The notes under the pieces were generated by a model. The model did not search any database. It saw only the letters and a program-made list of their open reading frames with translations, and had not been told where the DNA came from. A DNA stretch of 64,000 nt, taken from positions 62,001-126,000 of the IMG/VR virus record IMGVR_UViG_3300007735_000926; one strand, written 5' to 3'. The translations under genes and the position numbers were made by a program. Of the stretch, positions 26,282 to 36,299 are shown in pieces (the stretch's first letter is position 1; each line of letters starts with the position of its first letter). This DNA comes from a virus.

Positions 26282-27361
26282 ATGCGTGATTACAGTTATT
26301 TCTTTGAAAATTCCCAACTACTCAATCTGTTCGTAGCAGCATTTGACGATGCTTTCGTGTATCGTTATGATGCCAATACCAGACAGGCTAAAGAGAGAAT
26401 AGATGTTCGGTATGTTAACGGTCCAAAACACCGTGTTCTCCATGATTTGAGTGACCGAGCTAAAACGCTCACGTTGCCTGTAGTTACGATCGAACAGACA
26501 AGTTTATCTCGCGACCCATCCAGAATCTCTAATAAAGACCAATTTTTATACAGAAAACAGTTGGATTCCACCAATAGATTGGCCAAAATTCCAACACCAA
26601 TTCCAGTAAATATCACACTGGATGTGAATATCATCTGCTATTTCAAAGAAGATTTGGACCAAATTATCCAAAATTTCGTTGTAAATTGTAATCCATATAT
26701 TATTGTTTCTTGGAAAGTTCCTGAAAAATTCAATCTACCGTTCCTTGACGAGATTCGTTCCGAAATCCAATGGTCGGGTGATATCTCTTACGAGAATCCT
26801 AAAGATTTATCACCCGAAACCAAATGGCGTATTTCTGCTTCCACTTCCTTCACATTGAAGGGTTGGTTGTTCAAGGATTACAATCAGACGCAAGCACCGA
26901 TTTACGTGGTGAATGCTGATTTCCATGCATTACCAACAAATAACAAATTCTGTGATTATAATTTATTTGATGCTATCAGTGCTGAAGGTGTTCAAACAGA
27001 TAGCGTATCCATCAGTGCTTATCCTGAATTTACCAATTATTTCATCAACGGTATTCACCAAGGGGATTCTTTGGTGGTTACAGAATTGAATGATAGAAAT
27101 TTCACATTTTATGGTAAACGATTTGGGTATAACAACACTTGGTATCTGTCTGGTGCGTATAATATTCCTCAATTGGTCTATACAGAGATTGATACTGCCA
27201 AGTTCCCCACAATTTCAGCATATCAATTACCAGAGAATGTTATTACAGTGGTGAACGATAATATTACCACGGTGTCGCTGAGTTCCAATTATTTAAATAA
27301 TTTATCTGGTGGTTATGTTTTTGTTACTGCTAATGATGCGGGATGGATAAGTTCTCATTAA
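26282..27361 (+). CDS. 15: gp15-like tail sheath stabiliser
   Basis: 359 residues, longer than T4 gp15 (272). The first 190 residues match the family layout: an N-terminal helix ending LFVAAFDDAFVYRYD, IDVRYVNGPKHRVLHDL, LPVVTIEQTSLSRDPSRISNKD and VNITLDVNIICYFKEDLDQIIQNFV. Gp15 forms a ring at the head-proximal end of the tail and joins it to the head. The additional C-terminal 110 residues (from about 250) look like a separate beta domain. It lies upstream of portal and neck genes. Confidence 0.7.
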   Translation: MRDYSYFFENSQLLNLFVAAFDDAFVYRYDANTRQAKERIDVRYVNGPKHRVLHDLSDRAKTLTLPVVTIEQTSLSRDPSRISNKDQFLYRKQLDSTNRLAKIPTPIPVNITLDVNIICYFKEDLDQIIQNFVVNCNPYIIVSWKVPEKFNLPFLDEIRSEIQWSGDISYENPKDLSPETKWRISASTSFTLKGWLFKDYNQTQAPIYVVNADFHALPTNNKFCDYNLFDAISAEGVQTDSVSISAYPEFTNYFINGIHQGDSLVVTELNDRNFTFYGKRFGYNNTWYLSGAYNIPQLVYTEIDTAKFPTISAYQLPENVITVVNDNITTVSLSSNYLNNLSGGYVFVTANDAGWISSH

Positions 27362-27387
27362 AAAAAACATTTCAGATAAATAATATT

Positions 27388-27651
27388 ATGACTAAAAATG
27401 ATCAAATCGCAATCGCTGAATTATACCTTGAAAATTATGAAAACAATGCAGCATCGATGTCTGTGCAAGAAATTGTCAATTCTAATATGTCAATGGCACT
27501 AGACCAACTGAAATCCCCTGATTACAATGGACGTTCTCTTATGTCACACATCCAAAATATTTTCGACACTTTAGATGAAAATCGTATTCAATATGATCCA
27601 TATGAAATCGAGCCATTGGTCATTCAATTTATTAGATCGGGTCGTTCGTAA
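27388..27651 (+). CDS. Small late protein
   Basis: 87 residues from the ATG at 27388, fixed by TAAATA-ATATT-ATG; the longer frame from 27343 overlaps the gp15-like gene. Helical, with a repeated pattern of short helices (IAIAELYLENYENNAA, SMSVQEIVNSNMSMALDQL). Located between tail and portal genes; probable virion or assembly protein, unidentified. Confidence 0.68.
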   Translation: MTKNDQIAIAELYLENYENNAASMSVQEIVNSNMSMALDQLKSPDYNGRSLMSHIQNIFDTLDENRIQYDPYEIEPLVIQFIRSGRS

Positions 27652-27693
27652 GATATTAATTGAATAATTGACAAATCCCCCTAAATAATAAAT

Positions 27694-29523
27694 ATGGCGG
27701 GTATCGGCAGTTCAACAACACCATCTTCAAATAAACAGTATCAAGGGAGTGATGGAAAAGGCTCCACTTTTGATAGGAATATGCAATCCTATTTGAAGAA
27801 TCGTGGTAATTTTATTCAGCAAACTCCTGATGAGGCGAAAAATACAAAATATAAATATTTCCAAAAAATTGGATTACGCCGACCTGAAGCAATTGCGAAG
27901 AACTCCGTAGCTCTCAACAATGACTGGAATGGCACTGCATTCTCTGCCATTTACCAAGACAAATCCTTCACGGATTTGATGTATTCTCAAGCTTCCGAAG
28001 AAAAACCCGGTCGTCTTAGAGACTATCGTATGATCGCTGCTTATTCAGAAGTGGCCGATGCTTTGGATGAAGTTTGCGATGAAACCATCAATGTTGATGA
28101 AAATGGTGAAATCGTAACACTGGATTTTAGAAATACAGATTTAGATTCGGAGAAAAAGGAAGAGTTGCAAAAAGAATTTTCCCGTTTCATTTCCATGATG
28201 GAAATGGAGGACAATGGTTGGAATTACTTTAGACAATTTCTCGTTGAAGGAGAACTCTTTTTCGAATTGATCCTCAAAGATGACTATATCAAACAAGGTG
28301 TTGTCGCGATTAAAAATCTTCCTGCTGACCAATTTGATCCTGTTTATGACAACATTCAAACGATGTTGGTCAAAGCATTCATTTATAAAAAGCCAATATT
28401 TTCGAGTATTGATAATAGAAAAGTTGAACGCTACGAATATATTCCATTTGAAAAGAACCAAGTTCTGTATGTGAATAGCGGACAATACAATGAAACTAAA
28501 GATTTCATCATTCCTTTTATTGAAAATTGTCGTAGAGCTTATAGGCAGCTTTCAATGATTGAAGATTCTGTGGTTATCCATAGAATGGTTCACGCCCCTC
28601 TTCGATTTTTGTTTAATGTGGATGTTGGTAGATTACCTGTCCCACAAGCTGAAGCATATCTGAGAAAATTACAATCTCAATACTGGTCCACGAAGACTTT
28701 CGATTTGGATCAAAGTGATATTGTCAAAAAATACGCGCCACAATCCACTTTAGATTCTTTCTGGTTTGCAAAAAGACAAGGACAAGAAGCGACAACGGTT
28801 GAAACATTTGGTGGTCAACCATCAGATGGTAATATGGATGTGCTGGATTGGTTCATCAAAAAACTTTATCGTTCTTTGAAGACTCCTACTTCTCGTTTGA
28901 ATAACGAGACAGGCTACAATGACGGGACGGAAATGCTTCGTGAAGAACTTAAATTCGCGAAGATGATCATTCGCCAACAACAAAGATTTGCTCAAGGTAT
29001 TAAAAGAGCATTTATCACTCATCTCAAATTCAAGGAAATGTTTGATGAGTATGATCTTTTTGAAGATAATATTCGCGTGGAATTCAATGTTCCAACGAAT
29101 TTCTATGACATGAGAGAAAGTCAAAAGCTTCAACTTAAAATTGATACTTTCAGCAGCATCACAAATAGTGAATTTGTCTCCAAGACCTTCGCCATGAAAA
29201 AATATTTGGATTGGAAAGACTCAGATATTCTGGCTAATCGCCATTTCTTGAGAAATGAAGCGGAATTCTTATACGAAATTGAACAAATTAAAGCCAATGG
29301 TCCTAATTGGAAAGAAATCGCAGCACAACAAGCTGAAGGTGCTGGGGGAGCAGGGAGCGATATGGGTGAATTAGGAGGCGGCGGTGGTGGCGGTATGCCT
29401 CCAGACTTCGGAGGTGCAGGAGCTACCGTAGGAGGTGGAGAAGCCGATATAGGTGGTGGAGAATCCGCTGATTTAGGAGGTGAAGCAGAAGCACCACCAG
29501 AAACAGAAGCTCCCGAAATTTAA
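27694..29523 (+). CDS. 20: gp20 portal vertex protein
   Basis: 609 residues; T4 gp20 has 524. RMIAAYSEVADALDEVCDE, the FFELILKDDYIKQGVVAIKNLPADQFDPVYD stretch, RAYRQLSMIEDSVVIHRMVHAP and FDLDQSDIVKKYAPQSTLDSFWF are strong portal features. The C-terminal 70 residues form a Gly/Glu/Ala-rich low-complexity tail, longer than usual. Forms the dodecameric DNA gate at one capsid vertex. A TAAATA box lies 6 nt before the start. Confidence 0.95.
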   Translation: MAGIGSSTTPSSNKQYQGSDGKGSTFDRNMQSYLKNRGNFIQQTPDEAKNTKYKYFQKIGLRRPEAIAKNSVALNNDWNGTAFSAIYQDKSFTDLMYSQASEEKPGRLRDYRMIAAYSEVADALDEVCDETINVDENGEIVTLDFRNTDLDSEKKEELQKEFSRFISMMEMEDNGWNYFRQFLVEGELFFELILKDDYIKQGVVAIKNLPADQFDPVYDNIQTMLVKAFIYKKPIFSSIDNRKVERYEYIPFEKNQVLYVNSGQYNETKDFIIPFIENCRRAYRQLSMIEDSVVIHRMVHAPLRFLFNVDVGRLPVPQAEAYLRKLQSQYWSTKTFDLDQSDIVKKYAPQSTLDSFWFAKRQGQEATTVETFGGQPSDGNMDVLDWFIKKLYRSLKTPTSRLNNETGYNDGTEMLREELKFAKMIIRQQQRFAQGIKRAFITHLKFKEMFDEYDLFEDNIRVEFNVPTNFYDMRESQKLQLKIDTFSSITNSEFVSKTFAMKKYLDWKDSDILANRHFLRNEAEFLYEIEQIKANGPNWKEIAAQQAEGAGGAGSDMGELGGGGGGGMPPDFGGAGATVGGGEADIGGGESADLGGEAEAPPETEAPEI

Positions 29524-30194
29524 TTTAACGGGATATTGAAATTTCTGGCATATTCCTTTGATTTTTGATCAAAAGGATAAATTGTCCCGTGCCATAAATA
29601 TTCTTTTCCTTCTTCTATTGATCCAAGAGGGCGAACTTTCACCAACCATTCCCCCATATATTCTCCATGAGAATTTTTGAATTTCAATTTACCAGCAAAT
29701 TGTGAAAATGCGTCAGTCGATTCTTCCCATCTCCGCATGTAATCGTCCAATTGAGATTCATCATCTACAAAATTCTTCCAATTCAATCGAAGTAATTCTT
29801 CCGATGTGGTAGCACATAAATGACAGTATGCTTCATTTACTTGAATATTCATTCCTCTTGAAGTAGTTCGGAAAGATGGTTTTGGATTCAACCAGAACAT
29901 TGCCTCCACTTCAGCTTTTATAATCTTTAAAGAATCCTTCATGGAACCTCCACCATTTGGGGAAATTTCATATTCAACATTTTTTAAACGTGTATCTAAA
30001 TTATCAATACCTGATTTGATTTTTTGTAAAATCTCCGGTATTTCATGTTTAGATTTAGAATAAACCTTATGTCGTTGATATCTGTTAGTAATAAATTTTT
30101 TTATTTTTTTGAAAAAAATTAAAAAAGTGCTCACTATTCCAAAAATAATTGAAATAGGTTGAGCGTTTTGTATTATAAAAAACCATAAGTCCAT
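29520..30194 (-). CDS. Membrane-anchored PAS-domain protein
   Basis: 224 residues from the ATG at 30194, set by TAAATA-ATATT-ATG on the minus strand. An N-terminal transmembrane segment (about residues 8-30, AQPISIIFGIVSTFLIFF) is followed by a basic stretch, a coiled-coil (EILQKIKSGIDNLDTRLKNVEYE) and a PAS-type domain from about residue 98 (AMFWLNPKPSFRTTSRGMNI... WKNFVDDESQLDDY... FKNSHGEYMGEWLVKVRPLG). No kinase, cyclase or regulator domain follows. It sits inside the virion module on the opposite strand. A sensor or an interactor of host signalling proteins is possible; inference only. Confidence 0.68.
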   Translation of the reverse strand: MDLWFFIIQNAQPISIIFGIVSTFLIFFKKIKKFITNRYQRHKVYSKSKHEIPEILQKIKSGIDNLDTRLKNVEYEISPNGGGSMKDSLKIIKAEVEAMFWLNPKPSFRTTSRGMNIQVNEAYCHLCATTSEELLRLNWKNFVDDESQLDDYMRRWEESTDAFSQFAGKLKFKNSHGEYMGEWLVKVRPLGSIEEGKEYLWHGTIYPFDQKSKEYARNFNIPLN

Positions 30195-30202
30195 AATATT
30201 AT

Positions 30203-30499
30203 TTATCCGCAGAAGCTGACACAATTTAACGCAGAACTATAATAAAATTTAGTGCCGTTATTGGATAATGAGGACCAACCAGTATCAGTCGATTTATTAC
30301 ACACATAAAAGTAATATTGATTACCATTATTGGCAGATGGTTGCGTGAAAACGGTGCTCTGCCCCCAAAGTATAAAGTCGTTGGAGGAGATATAATAATA
30401 TTTAGAACTATTGTTATTATTAGGATTCCAACCTGAAACGGTGGGAACGCCACAAGAAAGTTGATAATAAACAGAACTATTATTGGATTCAAATGCCAT
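30203..30499 (-). CDS. Small Asn/Ser/Tyr-rich late protein with internal repeats
   Basis: 98 residues, start fixed by TAAATA-GTAAT-ATG. Three or four imperfect repeats of about 25 residues each contain a Trp/Gly turn, an N/S run and a paired aromatic (SSVYYQLS, SSKYYYISS, NQYYFYVC, GTKFYYSS). Four Cys are present. The composition suits a small surface or fibre-associated protein. It is adjacent to the PAS protein, same strand, 9 nt apart. Confidence 0.6.
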   Translation of the reverse strand: MAFESNNSSVYYQLSCGVPTVSGWNPNNNNSSKYYYISSNDFILWGQSTVFTQPSANNGNQYYFYVCNKSTDTGWSSLSNNGTKFYYSSALNCVSFCG

Positions 30500-30527
30500 A
30501 TTACTATTTAGTATATTAAATAATTCT

Positions 30528-31670
30528 ATGAGTCTTTGTCAAATCGAACCAATTTCAGCTTTCATGTCTACTAATCTCAATTCAAAAATTGAGTGTTATC
30601 AACGTTTAGGTGAAAGAATTTTGAGACTTTTGGGTCATCCAATGATCAATGTGGAATTACATTATGATCAACTTCACGAGGCGATTTCGATGGCAATAGA
30701 TTATTTCACGAAATATGCAGGATATTCAAAAGAATATGTTATTTTTGATAGCCGATTGTATGATGGTAATAAAGGTATTCGACTTGATACTTTATTCACT
30801 GTTGCAAATTCTGGATATACGCCATCTGAAAAATTGAATGATAAAAAAATTGGGCCTAATCCTGATTATGAGATTAAAATACCTGAGAGTCTTTATGTAT
30901 CTCTTTCGACAATTCCAAATTCTTATTTTGCTTCGTCTTCCGCTTTGAGTGCTGTGGTACCATCTGATGGTATATCTTCGATGCAAATCATAGATAAAGC
31001 AACATACAATTCTTTGATTGCATTTGATGCATCATTAAGCTCTTTATTCCAAGAATCATATCAAAAACCTTTCACTATTCAATGTGAACCCAAAGAAGAT
31101 GTGCAATCATTCAACAATATGTTTGACTATGACATCATGGATTATAGAAAAGTTGTCGATGTCATCTCATTTGAGGAAGGATCAACAACTGGTGTCAACA
31201 CATTATTCTCAGTTGAACAAACAATGGCACAGCAATCATATCATGCATATTCTCTTGGAAATTATGGTTTTGATATATTGTCTTGGCACACTGTAAAGGA
31301 TTGGATAGACACAAGAGAAAAAATGTTTGCTACAAGAAGAGACATTTATTTTGATCCGAGAACACAATATTTACGCTTGATACCTCAACCAAAAAATACC
31401 ACATTCTATGGTTTGTTGGAATGTTATGTTGAAAAACCACTTAGAGATTTGGTGAAAGAAAAATGGGTTCTGGATTATTCCACTGCTCTTTGCAAAGTTA
31501 TGTGGGGTAGAATTCTCACAAAAATCACTGGAGTCAGTTTACCCGGTGGTGGATCTATAAATGGTGATGCTATTTTATCAGAAGGCGTTACAGAGAAGAA
31601 GGAACTTGAACAATTCTTAATTGAAGGTGGATATGGCGATTTCGATCCCCTATCTTTCATGGTCATGTAA
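30528..31670 (+). CDS. 13: gp13-like neck protein
   Basis: 380 residues from the ATG at 30528 (TAAATA-ATTCT-ATG). The N-terminal LGERILRLLGHPMINVELHYDQLHEAISMAIDYF and the C-terminal KEKWVLDYSTALCKVMWGRILTKITGVSLPGGGSINGDAI match the pattern of marine T4-like gp13, which sits under the portal and, with gp14, makes the neck. A central insert (SSALSAVVPSDG...) makes it longer than T4 gp13 (309). Position after the portal gene agrees. Confidence 0.78.
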   Translation: MSLCQIEPISAFMSTNLNSKIECYQRLGERILRLLGHPMINVELHYDQLHEAISMAIDYFTKYAGYSKEYVIFDSRLYDGNKGIRLDTLFTVANSGYTPSEKLNDKKIGPNPDYEIKIPESLYVSLSTIPNSYFASSSALSAVVPSDGISSMQIIDKATYNSLIAFDASLSSLFQESYQKPFTIQCEPKEDVQSFNNMFDYDIMDYRKVVDVISFEEGSTTGVNTLFSVEQTMAQQSYHAYSLGNYGFDILSWHTVKDWIDTREKMFATRRDIYFDPRTQYLRLIPQPKNTTFYGLLECYVEKPLRDLVKEKWVLDYSTALCKVMWGRILTKITGVSLPGGGSINGDAILSEGVTEKKELEQFLIEGGYGDFDPLSFMVM

Positions 31671-31708
31671 AAAATCTAAATCACCTTAACTTTATACTAA
31701 ATAAATAT

Positions 31709-32431
31709 ATGTTAATTAATGTATATTTAGATATTAATCCAATAACCAAAAAACCTTTCTATGTAGGTATAGGTACAAATGCGAGAGTTCAGCATATAAA
31801 AAGAAATAAATTACACACAGAATTGGTGGAAACTTTTCCAAACAGAGAATTCAAAAGAATAGTAATTTATAAGAATATACCAGAATATAAAGCATATCGA
31901 ATAGAAAAACAAATAATAAAAAGATGTGGTAAATTGGTGGATTGTAGTGGATACTTGACAAATATATTAGATGGAGGAGACGAAGCTAATTTAAGTAAGA
32001 CTGGTCATTATAGAAGAGGTAAAAGGTGTCCTGAAATATCTACTCGTCAAACAGGAAAATCCATGAAAGAACGGATTGGGAACTCTGAATGGGAAGACCC
32101 AAGAAAAGGGAAAACTGTGGGTGAAATATATGGTGATGGCTATATTCATCCAAGGAAAGGAAAAAAACTGAAGGAATATAAACCAAAAACATATATAGAA
32201 CCAAAATCGAAACCATTTAAAATTATTATAAATGACAAAGATGTGCTATATTTCACATCAGAGAGTGATTTTATCCAAAGAACAAAACTGACATCACCAA
32301 TGTTGTGTAAAATGAAAAGAATCGGTAATCATGTTATTAAAAAATTATCAAATTCCACACATATATTTGAAAATAATGATTATTTGGAATATTTTCCAAT
32401 TACATTCGAAGAATACAGGAATTGCAATTGA
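31709..32431 (+). CDS. GIY-YIG homing endonuclease with NUMOD3-like segment
   Basis: 240 residues. NVYLDINPITKKPFYVGIGTNARVQHIKRN is a variant GIY-YIG start (G-x-P-F-Y-V-G-x-G-x-x-x-R...H); glutamate in YRIEKQIIKRCG is the likely catalytic acid. HYRRGKRCPEISTRQTGKSMKER resembles NUMOD3 DNA-binding repeats, and the Lys-rich middle is AT-rich DNA. It separates the neck gene from the fibre gene, a typical freestanding homing insertion. It has its own TAAATA-AATAT-ATG late start. Confidence 0.75.
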   Translation: MLINVYLDINPITKKPFYVGIGTNARVQHIKRNKLHTELVETFPNREFKRIVIYKNIPEYKAYRIEKQIIKRCGKLVDCSGYLTNILDGGDEANLSKTGHYRRGKRCPEISTRQTGKSMKERIGNSEWEDPRKGKTVGEIYGDGYIHPRKGKKLKEYKPKTYIEPKSKPFKIIINDKDVLYFTSESDFIQRTKLTSPMLCKMKRIGNHVIKKLSNSTHIFENNDYLEYFPITFEEYRNCN

Positions 32432-32459
32432 CATAATACACATTTGACTAAATATAAAA

Positions 32460-35400
32460 ATGAGACTGTTTAGCGAAGAGGTGAAAATTACCTCGTCTAA
32501 CTCTCCTCGGAATATCCTTCAGGTTAAAGATTTTCAAGAAGTCTTTTTCGGTGTTTTTGAGGTGCAGATAAACGAAAATAAATATGTGGCCGAAAAGATT
32601 TCTGAGGAAAACGGAAATCCGATTATTTCTGTTGTTGTTGAAGATGGTGACACCATAGCACAATACCCATTCCTACTTTTAAAGGGAAATCAAGAAATTT
32701 ATTTCAATTCGGAAAGCGAACCAGTCGAAATTTTTGAATCTAATATCAAAATTGAAGAAGATGACATTGATCAAGAAATAACACAAATTGTTGAACAATC
32801 TTTTGATAATGTTGAAGTTATAGAGGATAGAAAACAAGAAATTATCGAAGAAATAAAGAGAGTAAAGAGAGATGCTATTAAGAAGTCTCTGGAAATTCTT
32901 GAAGAGAGTAAATCTAGGAAAATTCAAAATATCAAAAACGAGACCAAGAAAAAGGAAAAAGCTCTCGCAAAATATTTGGAATCAGCTAGAGAAAATTTGG
33001 TGGATGAATTCACGAATATATCTGAAAAAATTAAAAAGGAATTAATTTTTAATAATGATGATAAATTGGATGAAATTCGTGAAAGTGTCGATCTCAAAAT
33101 TAAAGATATTGCCGATCAATTAAATGAATCACTCAAAAATAATTTCAAAAATTCTTCCAAGCTGATCGATAAATCTGTCAAACAATTGGTAAAAGAATTG
33201 TATGAAAGCAATATCAATCCAAAGGTTGATAAAGAATTAAAAAATATTGCAGAAGAAATTGTTGATAAAGTATCAGAAATTGATAAAAATCTCAATGATA
33301 AATTAAACGAAAAGGCGAATGTTTCTCTAATTGAAAGTGTCAATAAGGAATTGGATGCAATTCGTGACGCAAATATCGAATTGAACAATTCTTTGAACAA
33401 AGGTGTTCAAAAAGCATTGTCCAGAGTTGGTAATATTGATAAGAAAATCATAGATATTTCTGAAAAATTTGATGAAAAATTATCAAATGCTGAACAAGAA
33501 ATTACGCAATATTTTGATGAAAGGATATCCTTAATCAAGGAAGAAACCCTCGATATCACAGATGAAGCGAGAAATTATTTTCACAATCTTATTCAAGAAA
33601 GTAAACAAAATTTACTGTCTGAAATAAGAAAAATTAAAAATGAAAAACCTGTCGAATATATTTTAGAATCTAAAAAAGGTGAGCCAATTGTTAAAGATTG
33701 GACGACCATTGAAAAAGATTGGGATAAAAAAATTCACGATAAATTCGAAAATTATAAAACAGATTTAAGAAAATATATCTCCGTTTATGCTTCTGGTGGT
33801 GGAACAAATGCCACTCAATATCAAAATGGTGGTGTAATGAACGGTAATCTCACTGTGCTGGGTTCTATTTCAGCTAGTCAATATCTTGGTATTCAAGGTG
33901 GACTAACAGGAGATTATCTACCACTATCTGGTGGAACTGTTTCTGGTAATTTAGCAGTATCTGGATTGCTGTCCGCTAACCGTATCGCATTTAACACTGG
34001 CGCAAATTTAACAGCGGGAGTTGGTCAATTAACTTGGAATAATTCAGATGGCACTCTCGATCTTGGTCTTAAAGGTGGTAGCGTCATCTTACAAATTGGA
34101 CAAGATACGGTTGCTAGAGTTGTTAACAAAACGGGAGGTGATGTTCTCAAATCACAATATCAGGTTGTTCGTATTCGTTCAACAGCTGAAGGTGGTTCTC
34201 AAGGTCAACGGTTGGCTATTGTTTTAGCTCAAGGAAATAATGATCCCAACAGCATCGATACAATAGGTCTTGTGGCTGAAGATATTTCAACCAATCAAGA
34301 AGGATTTGTCACAACAAATGGCGTTGTTCATAACATCAACACTACCGGTTCTCTTCAAGGTGAAACTTGGAGTGATGGTGATGTTCTTTATGTTTCACCT
34401 ACAACTGCTGGTGTTTTAACGAATGTTAAGCCACAAGCTCCAAATCATACCATCGTTGTTGGTTTTGTTATTTATGCTCATCAAAACCAAGGTAAGATTT
34501 TCGTCAAAGTTGATAATGGATATGAACTGAACGAACTTCACAATGTCAGAATCAACGGAGTGGCCAATAATGATGTATTGGTATACGATAGCTTGTCTTC
34601 CGTATGGAAAAATTCCAACAGTCTCAACGTCAATGGACTATCTGCAAATAGAATTTTTACTACTCAGTTGGATGCTATTTCCGCGAACATCTCAATTATC
34701 GACATCAAGCAATATGAGCTTTCTGGTTTCAATGTTACTGGAAATTGCACAGTTCAGGGTAGTGTTAGCTCTAACGATGCCATCTATGGTACAAATCTTG
34801 TTTATACATCAACATTAGCTGCTCTATCAACAAATTGGGATAATACATTCAATACTGTATCAAGCCTTTCTTCAAATTGGCAAACTTCCTATACTACACT
34901 TTCCACAAAAGCTAACTTAATAGGAGGTAATTTATTCTCTGGAACACAAACACTTAACGGGATGTTAAGTTCTAACAATGCCATGTATGGCACAAATCTT
35001 GTTTATAATACTGGTGATCAGACAATTTCTGGAGCAAAAACATTTACTGATACTATATCTGGAGGCTCGTCACTTAGAGTTTATGGTGCTATTCAGACTA
35101 CTAATGGTAATTTATATCTACCAAATACTGGATCGACATTCTTTGGTATAAGATCAAAAATTTCAGCTGCTGCTGACGGGACCATCAATTTTAGAAACTT
35201 TGCTGATACAGCATATGTCCCGCTTTCAGCTTCAAACTTAGTTTATCTCAATGGCAATACACTAGGATCTGATCTCACTATCGGAACCAATGACAATTAC
35301 AACTTGAATCTTGAGACTGGTAATGTGACTAGAATGACCATTTTGAGTTCAGGAGATGTAACTATCAATAACAATGCTACGATTGTTGGAAATTTAAGCA

Positions 35401-36296
35401 CTAGTTCAGTATTGTTAAGTACAAAAGATGCTTCAAATCCGGGTATATACTTTGTAGGTAGATCAGCACAAAATTCACCACCATCAATCACTCAAAACTC
35501 TAGTGATAACTTACTTATAACAGCAGCATTAGGTACAGGTAAAACAATAGATATTGGCTCCGCTAGTAATATACTTAGTATGAGAGCTGTTGGTCTTATC
35601 ATAACGTTTGCAAACGGATCTACTGGCATTACTACAGATGGTGTTAATAACGTTTTAGCTTTAAGAAATCCTCAGAGTACTACAACTAATTTAGTTTCCC
35701 AAGAATTTAGAATTTACAACACTTACACTTCAGCTACATCAGCTGAACGAACAGCATTCAAGTATATTAACAATGATTTTGTAATCAGCACAGAATCATT
35801 ACCACTATCTGCTCCACAGCGTAACATGCTGTTCCAGACAGCTAGTGCTACGAGAATGACTATCTTGAGTTCTGGTGAAGTTGGTATTGGTTCCAATACA
35901 TTACCCTCATCTATTTTAGACATAAATGACAGTTCAGCCTCATCTAAAAATGTGGTATTGACTTTACGTAATGGTAATTTTGGTTGGTGGAAACTTATAT
36001 CGTCTAATAGTAATAATTCAGGTAAATTATCATTTTCAAGTGGAAATACAGCACAGACACCTCTAGTTTTAGATGGTGGGGGTAACGTTGGTATTGGAAC
36101 ATCCACACCTAATGAAAAGCTTACTGTAGCTGGTAATCTTAGTGCTACAGGAACTGTAATAGCTGCTGGACTGAGTTCAACAAGTGATATTGAAATTACA
36201 GATTTCACTAAAGGTGTAATCTTAAAATCACCTGATAACTCTCGTTGGAGACTTACAGTTACCAACACAGGAGCTTTATCAACAACCAAGCTATAA
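32460..36296 (+). CDS. Long tail fibre protein
   Basis: 1278 residues. Residues 1-110 are a beta-rich head, 110-440 a long charged coiled-coil (EEIKRVKRDAIKKSLEILEESK and many similar heptads), then a Gly/Ser/Thr/Asn-rich shaft from about 450 with repeats such as GNLTVLGSISASQYLG, GNLAVSGLLSANRIAF and RMTILSSGDVTI. A more globular insert (about 545-690, STAEGGSQGQRLAIVLAQGN...) may bind a partner. No chaperone peptidase is seen at the C-terminus. Start fixed by TAAATA-TAAAA-ATG. The three adhesin-like genes follow directly. Confidence 0.85.
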   Translation: MRLFSEEVKITSSNSPRNILQVKDFQEVFFGVFEVQINENKYVAEKISEENGNPIISVVVEDGDTIAQYPFLLLKGNQEIYFNSESEPVEIFESNIKIEEDDIDQEITQIVEQSFDNVEVIEDRKQEIIEEIKRVKRDAIKKSLEILEESKSRKIQNIKNETKKKEKALAKYLESARENLVDEFTNISEKIKKELIFNNDDKLDEIRESVDLKIKDIADQLNESLKNNFKNSSKLIDKSVKQLVKELYESNINPKVDKELKNIAEEIVDKVSEIDKNLNDKLNEKANVSLIESVNKELDAIRDANIELNNSLNKGVQKALSRVGNIDKKIIDISEKFDEKLSNAEQEITQYFDERISLIKEETLDITDEARNYFHNLIQESKQNLLSEIRKIKNEKPVEYILESKKGEPIVKDWTTIEKDWDKKIHDKFENYKTDLRKYISVYASGGGTNATQYQNGGVMNGNLTVLGSISASQYLGIQGGLTGDYLPLSGGTVSGNLAVSGLLSANRIAFNTGANLTAGVGQLTWNNSDGTLDLGLKGGSVILQIGQDTVARVVNKTGGDVLKSQYQVVRIRSTAEGGSQGQRLAIVLAQGNNDPNSIDTIGLVAEDISTNQEGFVTTNGVVHNINTTGSLQGETWSDGDVLYVSPTTAGVLTNVKPQAPNHTIVVGFVIYAHQNQGKIFVKVDNGYELNELHNVRINGVANNDVLVYDSLSSVWKNSNSLNVNGLSANRIFTTQLDAISANISIIDIKQYELSGFNVTGNCTVQGSVSSNDAIYGTNLVYTSTLAALSTNWDNTFNTVSSLSSNWQTSYTTLSTKANLIGGNLFSGTQTLNGMLSSNNAMYGTNLVYNTGDQTISGAKTFTDTISGGSSLRVYGAIQTTNGNLYLPNTGSTFFGIRSKISAAADGTINFRNFADTAYVPLSASNLVYLNGNTLGSDLTIGTNDNYNLNLETGNVTRMTILSSGDVTINNNATIVGNLSTSSVLLSTKDASNPGIYFVGRSAQNSPPSITQNSSDNLLITAALGTGKTIDIGSASNILSMRAVGLIITFANGSTGITTDGVNNVLALRNPQSTTTNLVSQEFRIYNTYTSATSAERTAFKYINNDFVISTESLPLSAPQRNMLFQTASATRMTILSSGEVGIGSNTLPSSILDINDSSASSKNVVLTLRNGNFGWWKLISSNSNNSGKLSFSSGNTAQTPLVLDGGGNVGIGTSTPNEKLTVAGNLSATGTVIAAGLSSTSDIEITDFTKGVILKSPDNSRWRLTVTNTGALSTTKL

Positions 36297-36299
36297 TTT

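Noticed and set aside
27667-27685. TTGACA before the portal gene as a -35 element
   Set aside because: Only 8 nt separate it from TAAATA, too short for a sigma-70 promoter; the late box explains expression.
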